In this document: in pieces, positions 54,248 through 63,243 of the stretch | How positions within the stretch are numbered: position 1 is the first letter of the stretch | How the letters are laid out: each line of letters begins with the position of its first letter | From: Psychrobacter urativorans | GTDB taxonomy: Bacteria > Pseudomonadota > Gammaproteobacteria > Pseudomonadales > Moraxellaceae | Reading direction: 5' to 3' | DNA length: 64,000 bases | NCBI RefSeq assembly: GCF_904846695.1 | Contig: NZ_CAJHBR010000017.1 | Location: forward strand, 1-64,000 | Program-made: the position numbers and the translations under genes | The notes under the pieces: generated by a model | Told to the model about the DNA's origin: nothing | Database searches by the model: none | What the model saw: the letters and a program-made list of their open reading frames with translations, nothing else

Positions 54248-54961
54248 ATGACCGTAATAAGCGATAAAGCGTTAAAAAGTTCACTAAAAACGGCGGATAA
54301 AATAATACCCCCTCGATTATATCTACTGACCAATGATGATGCGATAGAGGTGCTATTAACTAAGCTGGAAGCCGCTTTTGCGACAGGCTTGATCGGACTG
54401 ATACAGATAAGACGCAAGCAAGTGCTAGCCCAAGTAAATGGCAGTGAGCAGCTGCATGATGAGGCATTACAAATCATTGCTTTGGCGCAAGCCTATAAAG
54501 TCCCTGTAATTATCAATGATGATTTAGACTTAGCGGTTAAGCTTGGAGTTGGCGTGCACTTAGGCCAAGGCGATGGCGATGTCCGTATAGCAAAACAACA
54601 ATTAGCGCTCAATCAAATCATTGGTCGAACTTGTCATTATGATGGTGAGCTTATAAAAGAAGCGCAGCGTGATGGTGCAAGCTATGCGGCAATGGGAGCA
54701 ATATTTGCTTCTAGTACTAAGCCCAAGGCCAATACTATAAGTCGTCAGCAGCTTGTAGCAGGCTGTCAGCTAGGCATTGATAAAGGAATTGATATTTGTG
54801 TGATTGGCGGTTTGACCGCAGAAAACATTAAGCAGCTATTAGGTTTACCGATTACTTATATTGCGGTAGTAGGTGATATCATGGACTTGCCAGTAGAGCG
54901 GATTGCCGAGCGTTGTCAGCAGTGGCAGCAGGCACTTGACGATTGGCAAGCACCTACTTAA
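54248..54961 (+). CDS. thiE: Thiamine-phosphate synthase
   Basis: Joins HMP-pyrophosphate and thiazole phosphate to thiamine monophosphate. Seen: RLYLLTNDD near residue 22, LIQIRRKQ for substrate binding, VIINDDLDLAVKLGVGVHLGQGD (metal and phosphate binding), AAMGAIFASSTKP and VIGGLTAENI near the C-terminus. At 237 aa it is slightly longer than usual. A GTG at 54245 is an equally possible start (AGGA is 10 bases from it, 13 from the ATG). No TPP riboswitch was recognised upstream. Confidence 0.92.
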   Translation: MTVISDKALKSSLKTADKIIPPRLYLLTNDDAIEVLLTKLEAAFATGLIGLIQIRRKQVLAQVNGSEQLHDEALQIIALAQAYKVPVIINDDLDLAVKLGVGVHLGQGDGDVRIAKQQLALNQIIGRTCHYDGELIKEAQRDGASYAAMGAIFASSTKPKANTISRQQLVAGCQLGIDKGIDICVIGGLTAENIKQLLGLPITYIAVVGDIMDLPVERIAERCQQWQQALDDWQAPT

Positions 54962-54982
54962 TTTGGGCTAGTAATAGTACTC

Positions 54983-55312
54983 TTATTCAGCGTGATCCAT
55001 ACATAAAGTAGCATAAGGGACGGCAGCTAAACGCTGGGGCTGAATCTCTTCACCGCAAACATCGCATTCACCATAAGTGCCATTCTCTATATGGCTTAAA
55101 GCGTCCTGAACATAGATAAGATTTTGACGAGCTTCTGCTGCTAGTAGCTGGCGAGTATCGTTTTGACGAATAGCAATAGCTTGGTCTTCCCAGTCTTTAT
55201 TAAGATCATCTTTGGGGTTTTGGATATCGTCTTCTATTTTACTAATACGTGTTGTATATTCTTCTTTAAGCGCTAATAGCGTTTGTTTGGCACTGTCAAA
55301 GTTTTTGCTCAT
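54983..55312 (-). CDS. DksA/TraR zinc-finger family protein
   Basis: Short DksA-like protein that could bind the RNA polymerase secondary channel. Seen: an N-terminal coiled-coil (residues 5-75) and a C-terminal finger with Cys83, Cys86 and Cys104. His107 (CMDH) stands at the place of the usual fourth Cys. At 109 aa it is shorter than DksA (about 150 aa) and lacks its N-terminal region, so it is not the canonical dksA. It converges with thiE with only 21 bases between stops. Partner and regulatory target are unknown. Confidence 0.85.
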   Translation of the reverse strand: MSKNFDSAKQTLLALKEEYTTRISKIEDDIQNPKDDLNKDWEDQAIAIRQNDTRQLLAAEARQNLIYVQDALSHIENGTYGECDVCGEEIQPQRLAAVPYATLCMDHAE

Positions 55313-55783
55313 TTAAATCTCCTGAAAATGGTGGCTGTTATTATTGTTTACTGCTCTATCATAAAGCTGACTGTTAACGACTACCACCACTAAATGTTAC
55401 TGCAAGTGGAGTGGTTGAAAATATTGTAAATTCTAGTAAAAAATAATACTGGATGTTACTGTCTGACTACTACTAAAGTATAAGCGTGCTAGTTAAAAAA
55501 ATTTAGCCATATGATTGAGGTATTTGCTAGTAGAAGTTGACCTTGTAGGACACTCAGGCTTAAAATACAGCGAATTGTGGTAACCTCAAGCCACTATAAA
55601 TAATCTAAGTTGGCTTAGGGTTATTATAAAAGTGGCTATTTTTAATATAGCTATTTTTAATCTAGCCGTTTTTAACCTAGCTATTATGAAACCGTCTATT
55701 ACAGAACTATCTAGTACAGTATTATCCATTACAAAACTAATTATCAAATGACTTACTATAAAAGTTAATAAACAGGAGCGGCA
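55313..55783. other. Long intergenic region upstream of pgk
   Basis: About 470 bases between the divergent DksA-like gene and pgk. Its last third is a decayed 15-bp tandem repeat (annotated separately). No gene, RNA or consensus promoter could be supported in the rest. Confidence 0.45.
55633..55737. repeat. Degenerate 15-bp tandem repeat before pgk
   Basis: Seven consecutive 15-base units with a recognisable consensus, TAGCTATTTTTAAYC in the first units drifting to TATCTATTACAGAAC in the later ones. Ends about 46 bases before the pgk start. Confidence 0.65.
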
Positions 55784-56998
55784 ATGAGTTTTTTGCGTAT
55801 GAGTGAGTTGAATCTTACTGACAAAGTGGTGTTGATTCGTGAAGATTTGAATGTGCCTATTAAAGACGGTAAAGTTGCCAGTGATGCTCGCTTACAGGCG
55901 AGTCTCCCTACTATAAGAATGGCTTTGGATAAAGGTGCAGCAGTTATTGTTTGTTCTCATTTAGGTCGTCCGACAGAAGGTAAGTTTGAGACTGTTTATT
56001 CATTAGCACCGGTAGCTGAGTACTTGACCGAGCAATTGGGCACCCAAGTGGCTCAACCGGTCACAGTTAATAGTGATTACTTAAAGCAAAAAGTAGCCGT
56101 TAAAGTCGGTGAAGTAGTACTTTTAGAGAACGTACGCTTTAATGAAGGCGAGAAGAAAAATGATCCAGCACTGTCTGAGCTTTATGCTGCTCTTGCGGAT
56201 GTATTTGTGATGGACGCTTTTGGTACAGCGCACCGTGCTCAAGCCTCAACAGAAGGCGTCACCCAAGCTATGCGTCAAGCAGGTAAAACGGTTTGTGCCG
56301 GTCCATTGCTAGCCGCCGAACTTGATGCTTTGAGCCAAGCTTTACAGACTCCGGATCAGCCAATGCTAGCTATCGTTGGGGGCTCGAAAGTCTCTACTAA
56401 GCTTGAAGTGCTGCATAGTTTGGCGACTCTATGTAGTCAGATTATCGTTGGCGGAGGCATAGCTAATACCTTTTTAGCAGCACAAGGTCATAGTGTTGGC
56501 GCTTCTTTGTATGAGCCTGACTTACTAGATACAGCACGTGAAATCATGACGAAGACTGATATTTTATTACCTGAATATGTGGTAGTCGCTAATAAAAATG
56601 AGATCGATTTTGCCGACTTTACCGGCTCTCTACAAAAAGCCACTGCGACTATCAAAGCGGTCGATGCAGTCGATAGCGACGATATGGTCTTAGATATTGC
56701 CCCGCAGAGCGCTGAGAAGCTGGCGCATGCTATTAGTCAAGCTAAGACTATTTTATGGAATGGTCCTGTTGGGGTCTTTGAAGTGGATGCTTTTGGTGCC
56801 GGTACGCAGATATTAGCGCAAGCAGTAAAAGATAGTGCAGGATTTTCAATCGCTGGCGGCGGCGATACTTTAGCGGCGATAGATAAGTATCAAGTAGCCG
56901 ACGGAGTAAGCTATATGTCGACAGGCGGCGGTGCTTTCTTAGAATTTGTAGAAGGCAAAGTATTACCAGCAGTGGCTGCATTGCAGCTTCAGTCTTAG
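55784..56998 (+). CDS. pgk: Phosphoglycerate kinase
   Basis: Glycolytic/gluconeogenic kinase. Seen: [28 protein letters not shown] near residue 18 (substrate-binding basic patch), [25 protein letters not shown] near residue 113, [13 protein letters not shown] near residue 202, and the nucleotide-binding [17 protein letters not shown] and GGGDTLAAI near the C-terminus. Length 404 aa is slightly above 387-395. CAGGAG precedes the ATG. fba is about 1.6 kb downstream on the same strand but separated by a terminator. Confidence 0.97.
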   Translation: MSFLRMSELNLTDKVVLIREDLNVPIKDGKVASDARLQASLPTIRMALDKGAAVIVCSHLGRPTEGKFETVYSLAPVAEYLTEQLGTQVAQPVTVNSDYLKQKVAVKVGEVVLLENVRFNEGEKKNDPALSELYAALADVFVMDAFGTAHRAQASTEGVTQAMRQAGKTVCAGPLLAAELDALSQALQTPDQPMLAIVGGSKVSTKLEVLHSLATLCSQIIVGGGIANTFLAAQGHSVGASLYEPDLLDTAREIMTKTDILLPEYVVVANKNEIDFADFTGSLQKATATIKAVDAVDSDDMVLDIAPQSAEKLAHAISQAKTILWNGPVGVFEVDAFGAGTQILAQAVKDSAGFSIAGGGDTLAAIDKYQVADGVSYMSTGGGAFLEFVEGKVLPAVAALQLQS

Positions 56999-57098
56999 CA
57001 TTGATTTGAATGCTGACAACCCCTCGCAGAGTTTGCTACTATGCATGCTCATGTTTTGCGATTTATGATTTAGCTTCTATTATTTAGGTGATCAAATT

Positions 57099-57632
57099 AT
57101 GGCCAAGAATGCCTTGCAGGCGCAACTTTTAAAAGCGGGATTGGTTGATAGCAAAAAAGCCAAGCAAATAAGCAAGCAGTCTCAACATGCTAAGCGTACT
57201 GGCGACTCATCGAACCTAGAAGCTAAAAAGGCATTGGCAACTGCGCAAGCGGAGAAGATGGCCAAGGATCAAAAGCTTAATCAAGAAAAACAACAAGTCT
57301 TAGAGCAAAAAATGCTAAAAGCTAATATTGTACAAATGATTAAGCAGCATCAGATTGCCGACACTCGAGGTGAGGTTGCTTATCAATTTAGCGATCAGTC
57401 AAAAGTAAAAAAAATATATATCACTCAAAAGCTCTATGATCAAATAGTGGCAGGCCATGTGGTTATTGCAAGTTTAGAAGAAAACTATGCTTTGCTCCCT
57501 CGTCCTTTAGCCGATCGAATTAATATTAAAATGGAAGGTTTTATTGTAGTAGCTAATGACAGCTCACAGGTTGAACTAGAGACTGATGATCCTTATGCTG
57601 CTTATGTGATACCAGATGACTTGATGTGGTAA
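57099..57632 (+). CDS. DUF2058 family nucleoprotein/polynucleotide enzyme-like protein (YaiL)
   Basis: Conserved protein of the DUF2058 (YaiL) family, function not established. Seen: the family N-terminus LQAQLLKAGLVDSKKAKQISKQSQHAKR, a Lys/Gln-rich coiled-coil region (residues 40-90) and a C-terminal domain with IADTRGEVAYQFSDQSKVKKIYIT. PDDLMW is at the very end. Length 177 aa is normal. The highly basic first half suggests nucleic-acid binding (inference). It stands alone on the + strand after pgk. Confidence 0.8.
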   Translation: MAKNALQAQLLKAGLVDSKKAKQISKQSQHAKRTGDSSNLEAKKALATAQAEKMAKDQKLNQEKQQVLEQKMLKANIVQMIKQHQIADTRGEVAYQFSDQSKVKKIYITQKLYDQIVAGHVVIASLEENYALLPRPLADRINIKMEGFIVVANDSSQVELETDDPYAAYVIPDDLMW

Positions 57633-57810
57633 TAATAATTTTGCCGCTATAAAAATAGTTTTAAAATTATTTATAGTGACTATTATTAAGCAGGTCTTAT
57701 TTGTTCTTATATTGTTATTGACTTTGAGATTTTTATTGCAAGTGCTATTTGCTAGATATAGAATAGCGCAATTATAGATGCTGAAATGCATTATTTACTA
57801 GAGGTCTATT

Positions 57811-58194
57811 ATGTTAAAACGTCATTTGTTACTTGCTAGCTTACTTGCTGGTACTTTTGCAGTTACCGCTTGTAGCCAACAAACTGAAGATCAAGCTGCA
57901 GATACTGCTGCGTCTGCTGGTGATGATATTGCTGCTAATACTGAAGCTGCTACTGCTGAAGCTGAAGTTGCTGCTCAAAATACTGGTGCGAAAATTAATG
58001 ATAGTGCAGAGAATGCTGGCGTCGCTGTTTCTAATGCGGCCGATAATGCAGGCGAAGCTATCACTGACGGTACTAATAAAGCCGTTGCCTCTACAGCAGC
58101 AGTAGTTGCTGATGGTGCAAGTTCAGTTGCTGAAGGCGCGTCTAATGTTGCTGCTGATGCAGAAGCTAAAGCACCTACTGATCAACAGTACTAA
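57811..58194 (+). CDS. Small alanine-rich lipoprotein
   Basis: Predicted lipoprotein of 127 aa. Seen: a lipoprotein signal with T-A-C lipobox (Cys21), then a mature region made almost wholly of Ala, Asp, Glu, Asn, Thr, Gly and Val. It has loosely repeated segments such as NAGEAITDGTNKAVAS and DGASSVAEGASNVAAD, resembling amphipathic 11-residue periodic sequences. No known domain recognised. An AGAGG site precedes the ATG. A strong terminator follows, so it is a monocistronic, possibly abundant, envelope protein. Function unknown. Confidence 0.78.
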   Translation: MLKRHLLLASLLAGTFAVTACSQQTEDQAADTAASAGDDIAANTEAATAEAEVAAQNTGAKINDSAENAGVAVSNAADNAGEAITDGTNKAVASTAAVVADGASSVAEGASNVAADAEAKAPTDQQY

Positions 58195-58264
58195 TCTTTA
58201 TAGACGCCCCTTAACACCTAGTCGATTATGATCGGCTATTAGGTAGTCATAAATATAAGCTGTA

Positions 58265-58320
58265 AATCATAAACACAAAAAAGCCTTAGTGAATTCTAAG
58301 GCTTTTTTGTGTTTATGATT
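58265..58320 (+). terminator. Long perfect inverted-repeat terminator
   Basis: A perfect 25-bp inverted repeat with a 6-base loop, its core AAAAAAGCCTTAG / CTAAGGCTTTTTT giving strong termination for the small lipoprotein gene. Unusually long for an intrinsic terminator. Confidence 0.9.
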
Positions 58321-58433
58321 CATGTTTTATCAACAAAAACTTATGAGCAGTAAGTGGTCATTATTGGTTAGCGCTTTAGAACCTAGCAGACTATAAAATA
58401 GCGTCATATCCACTACGAGTAGCGGTTAAATTT

Positions 58434-58442
58434 TGTTATAAT
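58434..58442 (+). promoter_or_regulatory. Extended -10 promoter candidate of fba
   Basis: TGTTATAAT matches the extended -10 (TGnTATAAT) exactly, about 118 bases before the fba start. No good -35 is seen, as is common for extended -10 promoters. The rest of the 58321-58559 gap shows nothing else. Confidence 0.45.
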
Positions 58443-58559
58443 CAACAGCGTTAACAGCTGCACTACCTATTATCGAAAGATAGTAGAAAACAGCAAGCAA
58501 AGATATTTACTAAACTTGCTTGTTAAAACAGTCGCTAAAATCCAATCAGAGAGTGTTCC

Positions 58560-59597
58560 ATGGCTTTAATTTCCCTACGTCAACTTTTAGATCATGCCGC
58601 TGAGCACAGTTATGGTGTTCCTGCTTTTAATGTCAATAATCTAGAGCAAATGCGCGCTATTATGATGGCAGCAGACAGCTGCGACTCGCCCGTTATTGTA
58701 CAAGCTAGTGCTGGAGCACGAGGCTATGCAGGTTCAGCGTTTTTACGCCATCTAATTACTGCCGCTATCGAAGAGTGGCCACATATTCCAGTAGTGATGC
58801 ATCAAGATCACGGCATGTCGCCAGCAGTATGCCAGCGTTCAATTCAGCTCGGGTTTTCATCAGTGATGATGGATGGCTCACTTGGTGAAGACGGCAAAAC
58901 ACCGATGGATTATGACTACAATGCTAGCGTAACTCGTGAAGTGGTTAAATTAGCTCATGCTTGTGGCGTTTCAGTAGAAGGCGAAATTGGCTGTCTAGGC
59001 AGTCTAGAGACCGGCATGGCTGGTGAAGAAGATGGCTCTGGCGCTGAAGGTGTTTTGGATCAAGAGCAGTTATTAACTAGTGCTGATGAAGCAGAACAGT
59101 TTGTCAAAGATACCAACGTCGATGCGTTAGCTATCGCTATTGGTACTAGTCATGGTGCTTATAAGTTCACTCGTCCACCGACTGGTGATATTTTATCGAT
59201 TGAGCGAGTAAAAGAGATTCATGCCCGTATTCCTAATACTCATTTAGTGATGCATGGCTCGTCATCTGTACCCCAAGAGTGGCTAAAAGTTATCAATGAA
59301 TACGGCGGTGACATTGGCGAGACTTATGGCGTCCCTGTTGAGCAAATCGTTGAAGCGATTAAACATGGGGTACGTAAGGTCAATATCGATACAGATTTGC
59401 GTCTAGCATCGACAGGGGCCATTCGTAAGTATCTAGCCCAAAATCCAAGCGATTTTGATCCTCGCAAATACTTTAAAGCCTCAATGGTAGCGATGTCTGA
59501 TATCTGTACTAATCGCTTTGAAGCTTTTGGTTCAGCGGGACAAGCCCATAAAATCCGTGCGATAAGTCTAGAAGGTATGATAGGTTTTTACCAATAG
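58560..59597 (+). CDS. fba: Class II fructose-bisphosphate aldolase
   Basis: Zinc-dependent aldolase of glycolysis and gluconeogenesis. Seen: [16 protein letters not shown] near residue 20, the zinc ligands in [11 protein letters not shown] near residue 79, [13 protein letters not shown] near residue 142, [13 protein letters not shown] near residue 193, and [13 protein letters not shown] near residue 224. The sequence type and 345-aa length match the Calvin-cycle-type subgroup rather than E. coli FbaA. It has its own likely promoter. Confidence 0.95.
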   Translation: MALISLRQLLDHAAEHSYGVPAFNVNNLEQMRAIMMAADSCDSPVIVQASAGARGYAGSAFLRHLITAAIEEWPHIPVVMHQDHGMSPAVCQRSIQLGFSSVMMDGSLGEDGKTPMDYDYNASVTREVVKLAHACGVSVEGEIGCLGSLETGMAGEEDGSGAEGVLDQEQLLTSADEAEQFVKDTNVDALAIAIGTSHGAYKFTRPPTGDILSIERVKEIHARIPNTHLVMHGSSSVPQEWLKVINEYGGDIGETYGVPVEQIVEAIKHGVRKVNIDTDLRLASTGAIRKYLAQNPSDFDPRKYFKASMVAMSDICTNRFEAFGSAGQAHKIRAISLEGMIGFYQ

Positions 59598-59658
59598 ATA
59601 ACTATTGCCATTTGATTTAACTGCAGCTCATTGCATCACGTATAGCAGGTAGCAACTT

Positions 59659-60279
59659 ATGATAGGACTGATCACTGGCCAAGTACAATATTTGCTAGCA
59701 CCGACCGCTTGTGTAATGACAGCGTCTGGTGTTGGTTATGATATCGAACTGCCACTACCGTCATTTTGCCAGTTACAGTTGAATCAGCAAGCTAGCATCT
59801 GGACGCATTTTCATGTACGTGAAGATGCGCAGCTGCTGTATGGCTTTATCGATCGCAAAGAGCGTGATGTGTTCCGTCAGTTGATCAAGATCAATGGGGT
59901 TGGGGCAAAAATGGCGCTGGCTATGCTCTCTGCTATGTCAGCAGCCGAGCTTAAGATGCATGTCGAACAAGATTCAGAAGTGGCTTTGACTCGTATTCCG
60001 GGTATTGGCAAAAAGACAGCGCAGCGCTTACTTATCGAGCTCAAAGACAAGCTAAAAAATATTGAGGTCGATAGTAGCTCGCTAGAATTTTCTATGCAGC
60101 CTGCTGCGGTGTCACATGAAGGCAGTATTATTGCCGAGGTGGAAGGGGCATTGATAAGTTTAGGCTATAAAGAAAAAGAAGCTCAGCAAGCGATCAAGGC
60201 CGCTAAAAGTAACGGCGAGACCTTTGCCGATACTCAAGGGTTGTTAAAAGCAACGCTTAAGCAGCTGTCTGGATTCTAA
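59659..60279 (+). CDS. ruvA: Holliday junction branch migration protein RuvA
   Basis: DNA junction-binding subunit of RuvAB. Seen: an N-terminal OB domain (MIGLITGQVQYL..THFHVREDAQLLYGF), two helix-hairpin-helix motifs, LIKINGVGAKMALAML near residue 75 and LTRIPGIGKKTAQRLL near residue 110. A C-terminal domain that contacts RuvB follows (LISLGYKEKEAQQAI). Length 206 aa is standard. It precedes ruvB by 185 bases. Confidence 0.96.
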   Translation: MIGLITGQVQYLLAPTACVMTASGVGYDIELPLPSFCQLQLNQQASIWTHFHVREDAQLLYGFIDRKERDVFRQLIKINGVGAKMALAMLSAMSAAELKMHVEQDSEVALTRIPGIGKKTAQRLLIELKDKLKNIEVDSSSLEFSMQPAAVSHEGSIIAEVEGALISLGYKEKEAQQAIKAAKSNGETFADTQGLLKATLKQLSGF

Positions 60280-60464
60280 GCCAGAGTGGTTTTAGCTTTT
60301 ATAGCTGCTAGCAGCGTGTTATAAGCTAAAGCCGCGCTGCACCAGTATATTTAAGCGACACTAGTTGTCGCTTATTTTTTTGCTAACTATTAATGTATGA
60401 GGTTTTGCATGACTTCTTGATGGAGTTTGGTTATGCTATTTACTCTCCCTATATTCTTTAAACA

Positions 60465-61460
60465 ATGATAAAACCTATGATGCAAGACCGTTTGATCAAT
60501 CCACTAGAAGGAGCTGGCGACGCTCCGGATTCTAATATTCGCCCTGCATTGTTGGCGGAGTATATCGGCCAGCCGGTAGTGCGTGAACAGATGGAAGTGT
60601 TCATTAGTGCGGCGCGTGCGCGTGATGAGGCCTTAGATCATACGCTTATTTTTGGTCCTCCAGGCTTAGGTAAGACCACCCTTGCTAATATTATCGCTCG
60701 TGAAATGGGGGGTAATCTGCGTGCCACCTCAGGACCAGTGCTTGAGCGTGCTGGTGATCTAGCGGCGATGTTGACTAACTTAGAAGCTGGTGATGTATTG
60801 TTTATCGATGAGATCCATCGACTTAGTCCCGTGATTGAAGAGATCCTATATCCGGCCATGGAAGATTTTCAGCTGGATATTATGATCGGTGAGGGGCCGG
60901 CTGCCCGCTCTATTAAGCTTGAATTACCGCCCTTTACCTTAGTTGCTGCTACCACCCGAGCAGGCTTATTGACTTCGCCTCTACGAGATCGTTTCGGCAT
61001 TGTACAACGCTTAGAGTTCTATAATATTGAGGATTTGACTACTATTGTCAGTCGTGCTGCTCGTCTTATGCGGGTTTCTATGAGCCCAGATGGTGCAGTA
61101 GAGATTGCTCGTCGTGCCCGTGGTACCCCTAGGATTGCTAACCGCTTGCTGCGCCGAGTGCGTGATTATGCGGAGGTAAGAGGGGATGGTAGTATCAATG
61201 GCGCTATCGCTGGTAGCGCACTGGACATGCTAGCTGTGGATCGACGGGGTCTCGATCATTTGGATCGACGCTATATTGAGATTTTGCATGAGCGCTTTGA
61301 TGGTGGTCCTGCTGGTGTTGAGGCTATAGCGGCAGCCATGGCTGAGGATAGGGGAACGCTTGAGGATGTGATTGAGCCGTACCTAATTCAACAAGGTTAT
61401 GTATTACGTACCGCTCGTGGTCGAGTACTGACCCAAATGGCTATTGATCAGATGTTGTAG
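60465..61460 (+). CDS. ruvB: Holliday junction branch migration ATPase RuvB
   Basis: Hexameric AAA+ motor for branch migration. Seen: [18 protein letters not shown] near residue 30, Walker [12 protein letters not shown] near residue 64, Walker [10 protein letters not shown] near residue 112, sensor AATTRAGLL, the arginine finger region [11 protein letters not shown], and the C-terminal winged helix with [15 protein letters not shown]. Length 331 aa is normal. The first five residues are uncertain because several Met codons lie together. A strong terminator follows. Confidence 0.97.
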   Translation: MIKPMMQDRLINPLEGAGDAPDSNIRPALLAEYIGQPVVREQMEVFISAARARDEALDHTLIFGPPGLGKTTLANIIAREMGGNLRATSGPVLERAGDLAAMLTNLEAGDVLFIDEIHRLSPVIEEILYPAMEDFQLDIMIGEGPAARSIKLELPPFTLVAATTRAGLLTSPLRDRFGIVQRLEFYNIEDLTTIVSRAARLMRVSMSPDGAVEIARRARGTPRIANRLLRRVRDYAEVRGDGSINGAIAGSALDMLAVDRRGLDHLDRRYIEILHERFDGGPAGVEAIAAAMAEDRGTLEDVIEPYLIQQGYVLRTARGRVLTQMAIDQML

Positions 61461-61547
61461 CTTAGATTAATAATAGTCTAGATTGAAGGCTTTGTCCCTA
61501 AAAAGCATTGCCCTTTAAAAGCATGGCCCTTTAGAAGTACTATAAGC

Positions 61548-61588
61548 AAAAAGCGCTTACTTTAAATCAATAAAGTAAGCGCTTTTTT
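61548..61588. terminator. Terminator after ruvB
   Basis: A perfect 17-bp stem (AAAAAGCGCTTACTTTA and complement) with a 6-base loop and T runs on both strands; also suitable for the convergent oxidase gene. Confidence 0.9.
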
Positions 61589-61656
61589 AGGTTCACGGTC
61601 TTTTTCTCAAGTTCTCAACAGCTTTTCTTAATGAGTTTCGCCTAGATTCGCTTTAT

Positions 61657-61704
61657 GATTATGCTATTACCTGATTATACTATTACCTGATTATGCTACT
61701 ACTT
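61657..61704. repeat. 16-bp direct repeat at the 3' end of the FAD oxidase gene
   Basis: GATTATGCTATTACCT occurs at 61657, again with one change at 61673, and more diverged at 61689, the third copy running into the last codons of the minus-strand oxidase gene. Confidence 0.6.
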
Positions 61705-63121
61705 CTAGAGGCTGCGGCCATATCTTACCCGGGTTTAGAATATTTTTGGGATCGAGTGCAGCTTTAATGGCTTGCATCATGGCGATAGCTTCACCGTGCT
61801 CTTGAGCCATATACTTCTGCTTGCCTTGGCCAATCCCATGCTCACCAGTACAAGTACCCTCCATCTCGATAGCACGAATAGCTAAACGACTGATAATACC
61901 GTCAGCGGTCTCGATTTCTAAAGGGTCATCAGTATTGACTAGTAGTAAAACATGAAAGTTTCCATCGCCAACATGACCAACGATAGGACCAATCATGCCA
62001 GACGCTGCAATGTCTTTTGCAGTAGCGCTAACACATTCTGCTAGACGTGAAATAGGGACACAAGCATCAGTGGACAGCGCACTAGCTTCAGGCCGCAGCG
62101 CAGAACTGGCATAATAAGCATTATGGCGAGCTTGCCATAGACGTTTGCGCTCAGCTTCATCCGTATCCCAAACAAAATCACTACCACCAAATTCTTCAAT
62201 GATCTCAGTAAAGGTTTGCGCTTGTTCATGGACACTAGCTTCACTGCCATGGAACTCCACAAACAGCGTAGGAGTCTCAAGCAAATCTAGCTGGTCATAG
62301 AGATTGCAGGCTTTTACTTGCAAGGCATCTAACAGTTCGATACGAGCAATAGGTAGACACATCTGAATAGTAAGCATCACCGCCTGACAAGCATCTTCGA
62401 CAGTCTGAAAGTGACAAATACCACTGCCTATACATTCGCTTAATCCAAACAGCTTGAGAGTGACTTCTGTGACGATACCTAAGGTACCTTCAGAACCTAT
62501 CATCAGCCGAGTTAAATCATAACCTGCAGCCGACTTTTTAGCGCGTGTCCCAGTGCGAATGATAGCACCAGTCGCTGTTACCACTTCAAGCGCTAGTACC
62601 ACATCCTTCATAGTGCCATAACGTACGGCATTGGTACCTGAAGCACGAGTAGCGACCATACCACCGATGCTCGCATTAGCACCGGGATCTATCGGAAAAA
62701 ACAAACCAGTATCACGCAAATAATGATTAAGCTGCTCACGAGTAACGCCCGGCTGCACAGTAACCGTTAAGTCTTCACTATCAACTCGTAAGATAGCGTC
62801 CATAGTATGCATATCGATGCACAGTCCACCAAAAGGCGCATTGAGTTGACCTTCCAAGGAGGAGCCAATGCCAAAGGCAATGACTGGCATCTGATATTCA
62901 CTACAAATCGCCACAGCAGTCGCTACATCTTGCTTATCATAAGCGGTGAGTACCGCATCCGGTGGCTGATTGGCAAGCCAAGTCATCGTATGACCATGCT
63001 GCTCACGTATAGTTTGATTAACGCTTAGCTGCTTACCAAACTGTGCCTGTAAAGCCGCAATAGCTGCGCTGTGATCTGTATGCGTAGTTTGACTATCAGG
63101 GTTAGTAATGACATCGACCAT
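61691..63121 (-). CDS. FAD-linked 2-hydroxyacid oxidase/dehydrogenase (D-lactate or glycolate type)
   Basis: Flavoprotein of the VAO/GlcD/Dld group oxidising D-2-hydroxyacids such as D-lactate or glycolate. Seen: the FAD-binding PCMH domain with VIAFGIGSSLEGQLNAPFGGLCIDM near residue 86, the PGVTREQLNHYL segment, and PGANASIGGMVATRASGTNAVRYG near residue 150. IGSEGTLGIVTEVTLKLFG follows, and the C-terminal cap ends with EGTCTGEHGIGQGKQKYM. Length 476 aa suits mitochondrial-type D-lactate dehydrogenase or GlcD. No glcE/glcF partners lie beside it, favouring a stand-alone D-lactate dehydrogenase (inference). Confidence 0.87.
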   Translation of the reverse strand: MVDVITNPDSQTTHTDHSAAIAALQAQFGKQLSVNQTIREQHGHTMTWLANQPPDAVLTAYDKQDVATAVAICSEYQMPVIAFGIGSSLEGQLNAPFGGLCIDMHTMDAILRVDSEDLTVTVQPGVTREQLNHYLRDTGLFFPIDPGANASIGGMVATRASGTNAVRYGTMKDVVLALEVVTATGAIIRTGTRAKKSAAGYDLTRLMIGSEGTLGIVTEVTLKLFGLSECIGSGICHFQTVEDACQAVMLTIQMCLPIARIELLDALQVKACNLYDQLDLLETPTLFVEFHGSEASVHEQAQTFTEIIEEFGGSDFVWDTDEAERKRLWQARHNAYYASSALRPEASALSTDACVPISRLAECVSATAKDIAASGMIGPIVGHVGDGNFHVLLLVNTDDPLEIETADGIISRLAIRAIEMEGTCTGEHGIGQGKQKYMAQEHGEAIAMMQAIKAALDPKNILNPGKIWPQPLEVVA

Positions 63122-63243
63122 GGATCAAATACCTTATTAAAAAACATCTCAAAAATTCTAGCAGGGCTTTTTAAGCCACTATTAATACTCTAAGCAAGAG
63201 TCTAACAACAGTGCTATCTGTCAATGCTATATGGAGTCAACTG

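Noticed and set aside
57833..58105. Leu-rich 90-codon frame inside the small lipoprotein gene
   Set aside because: It is the +1 shadow of a GCT-rich alanine-coding gene; Leu/Lys bias follows from the frame shift.
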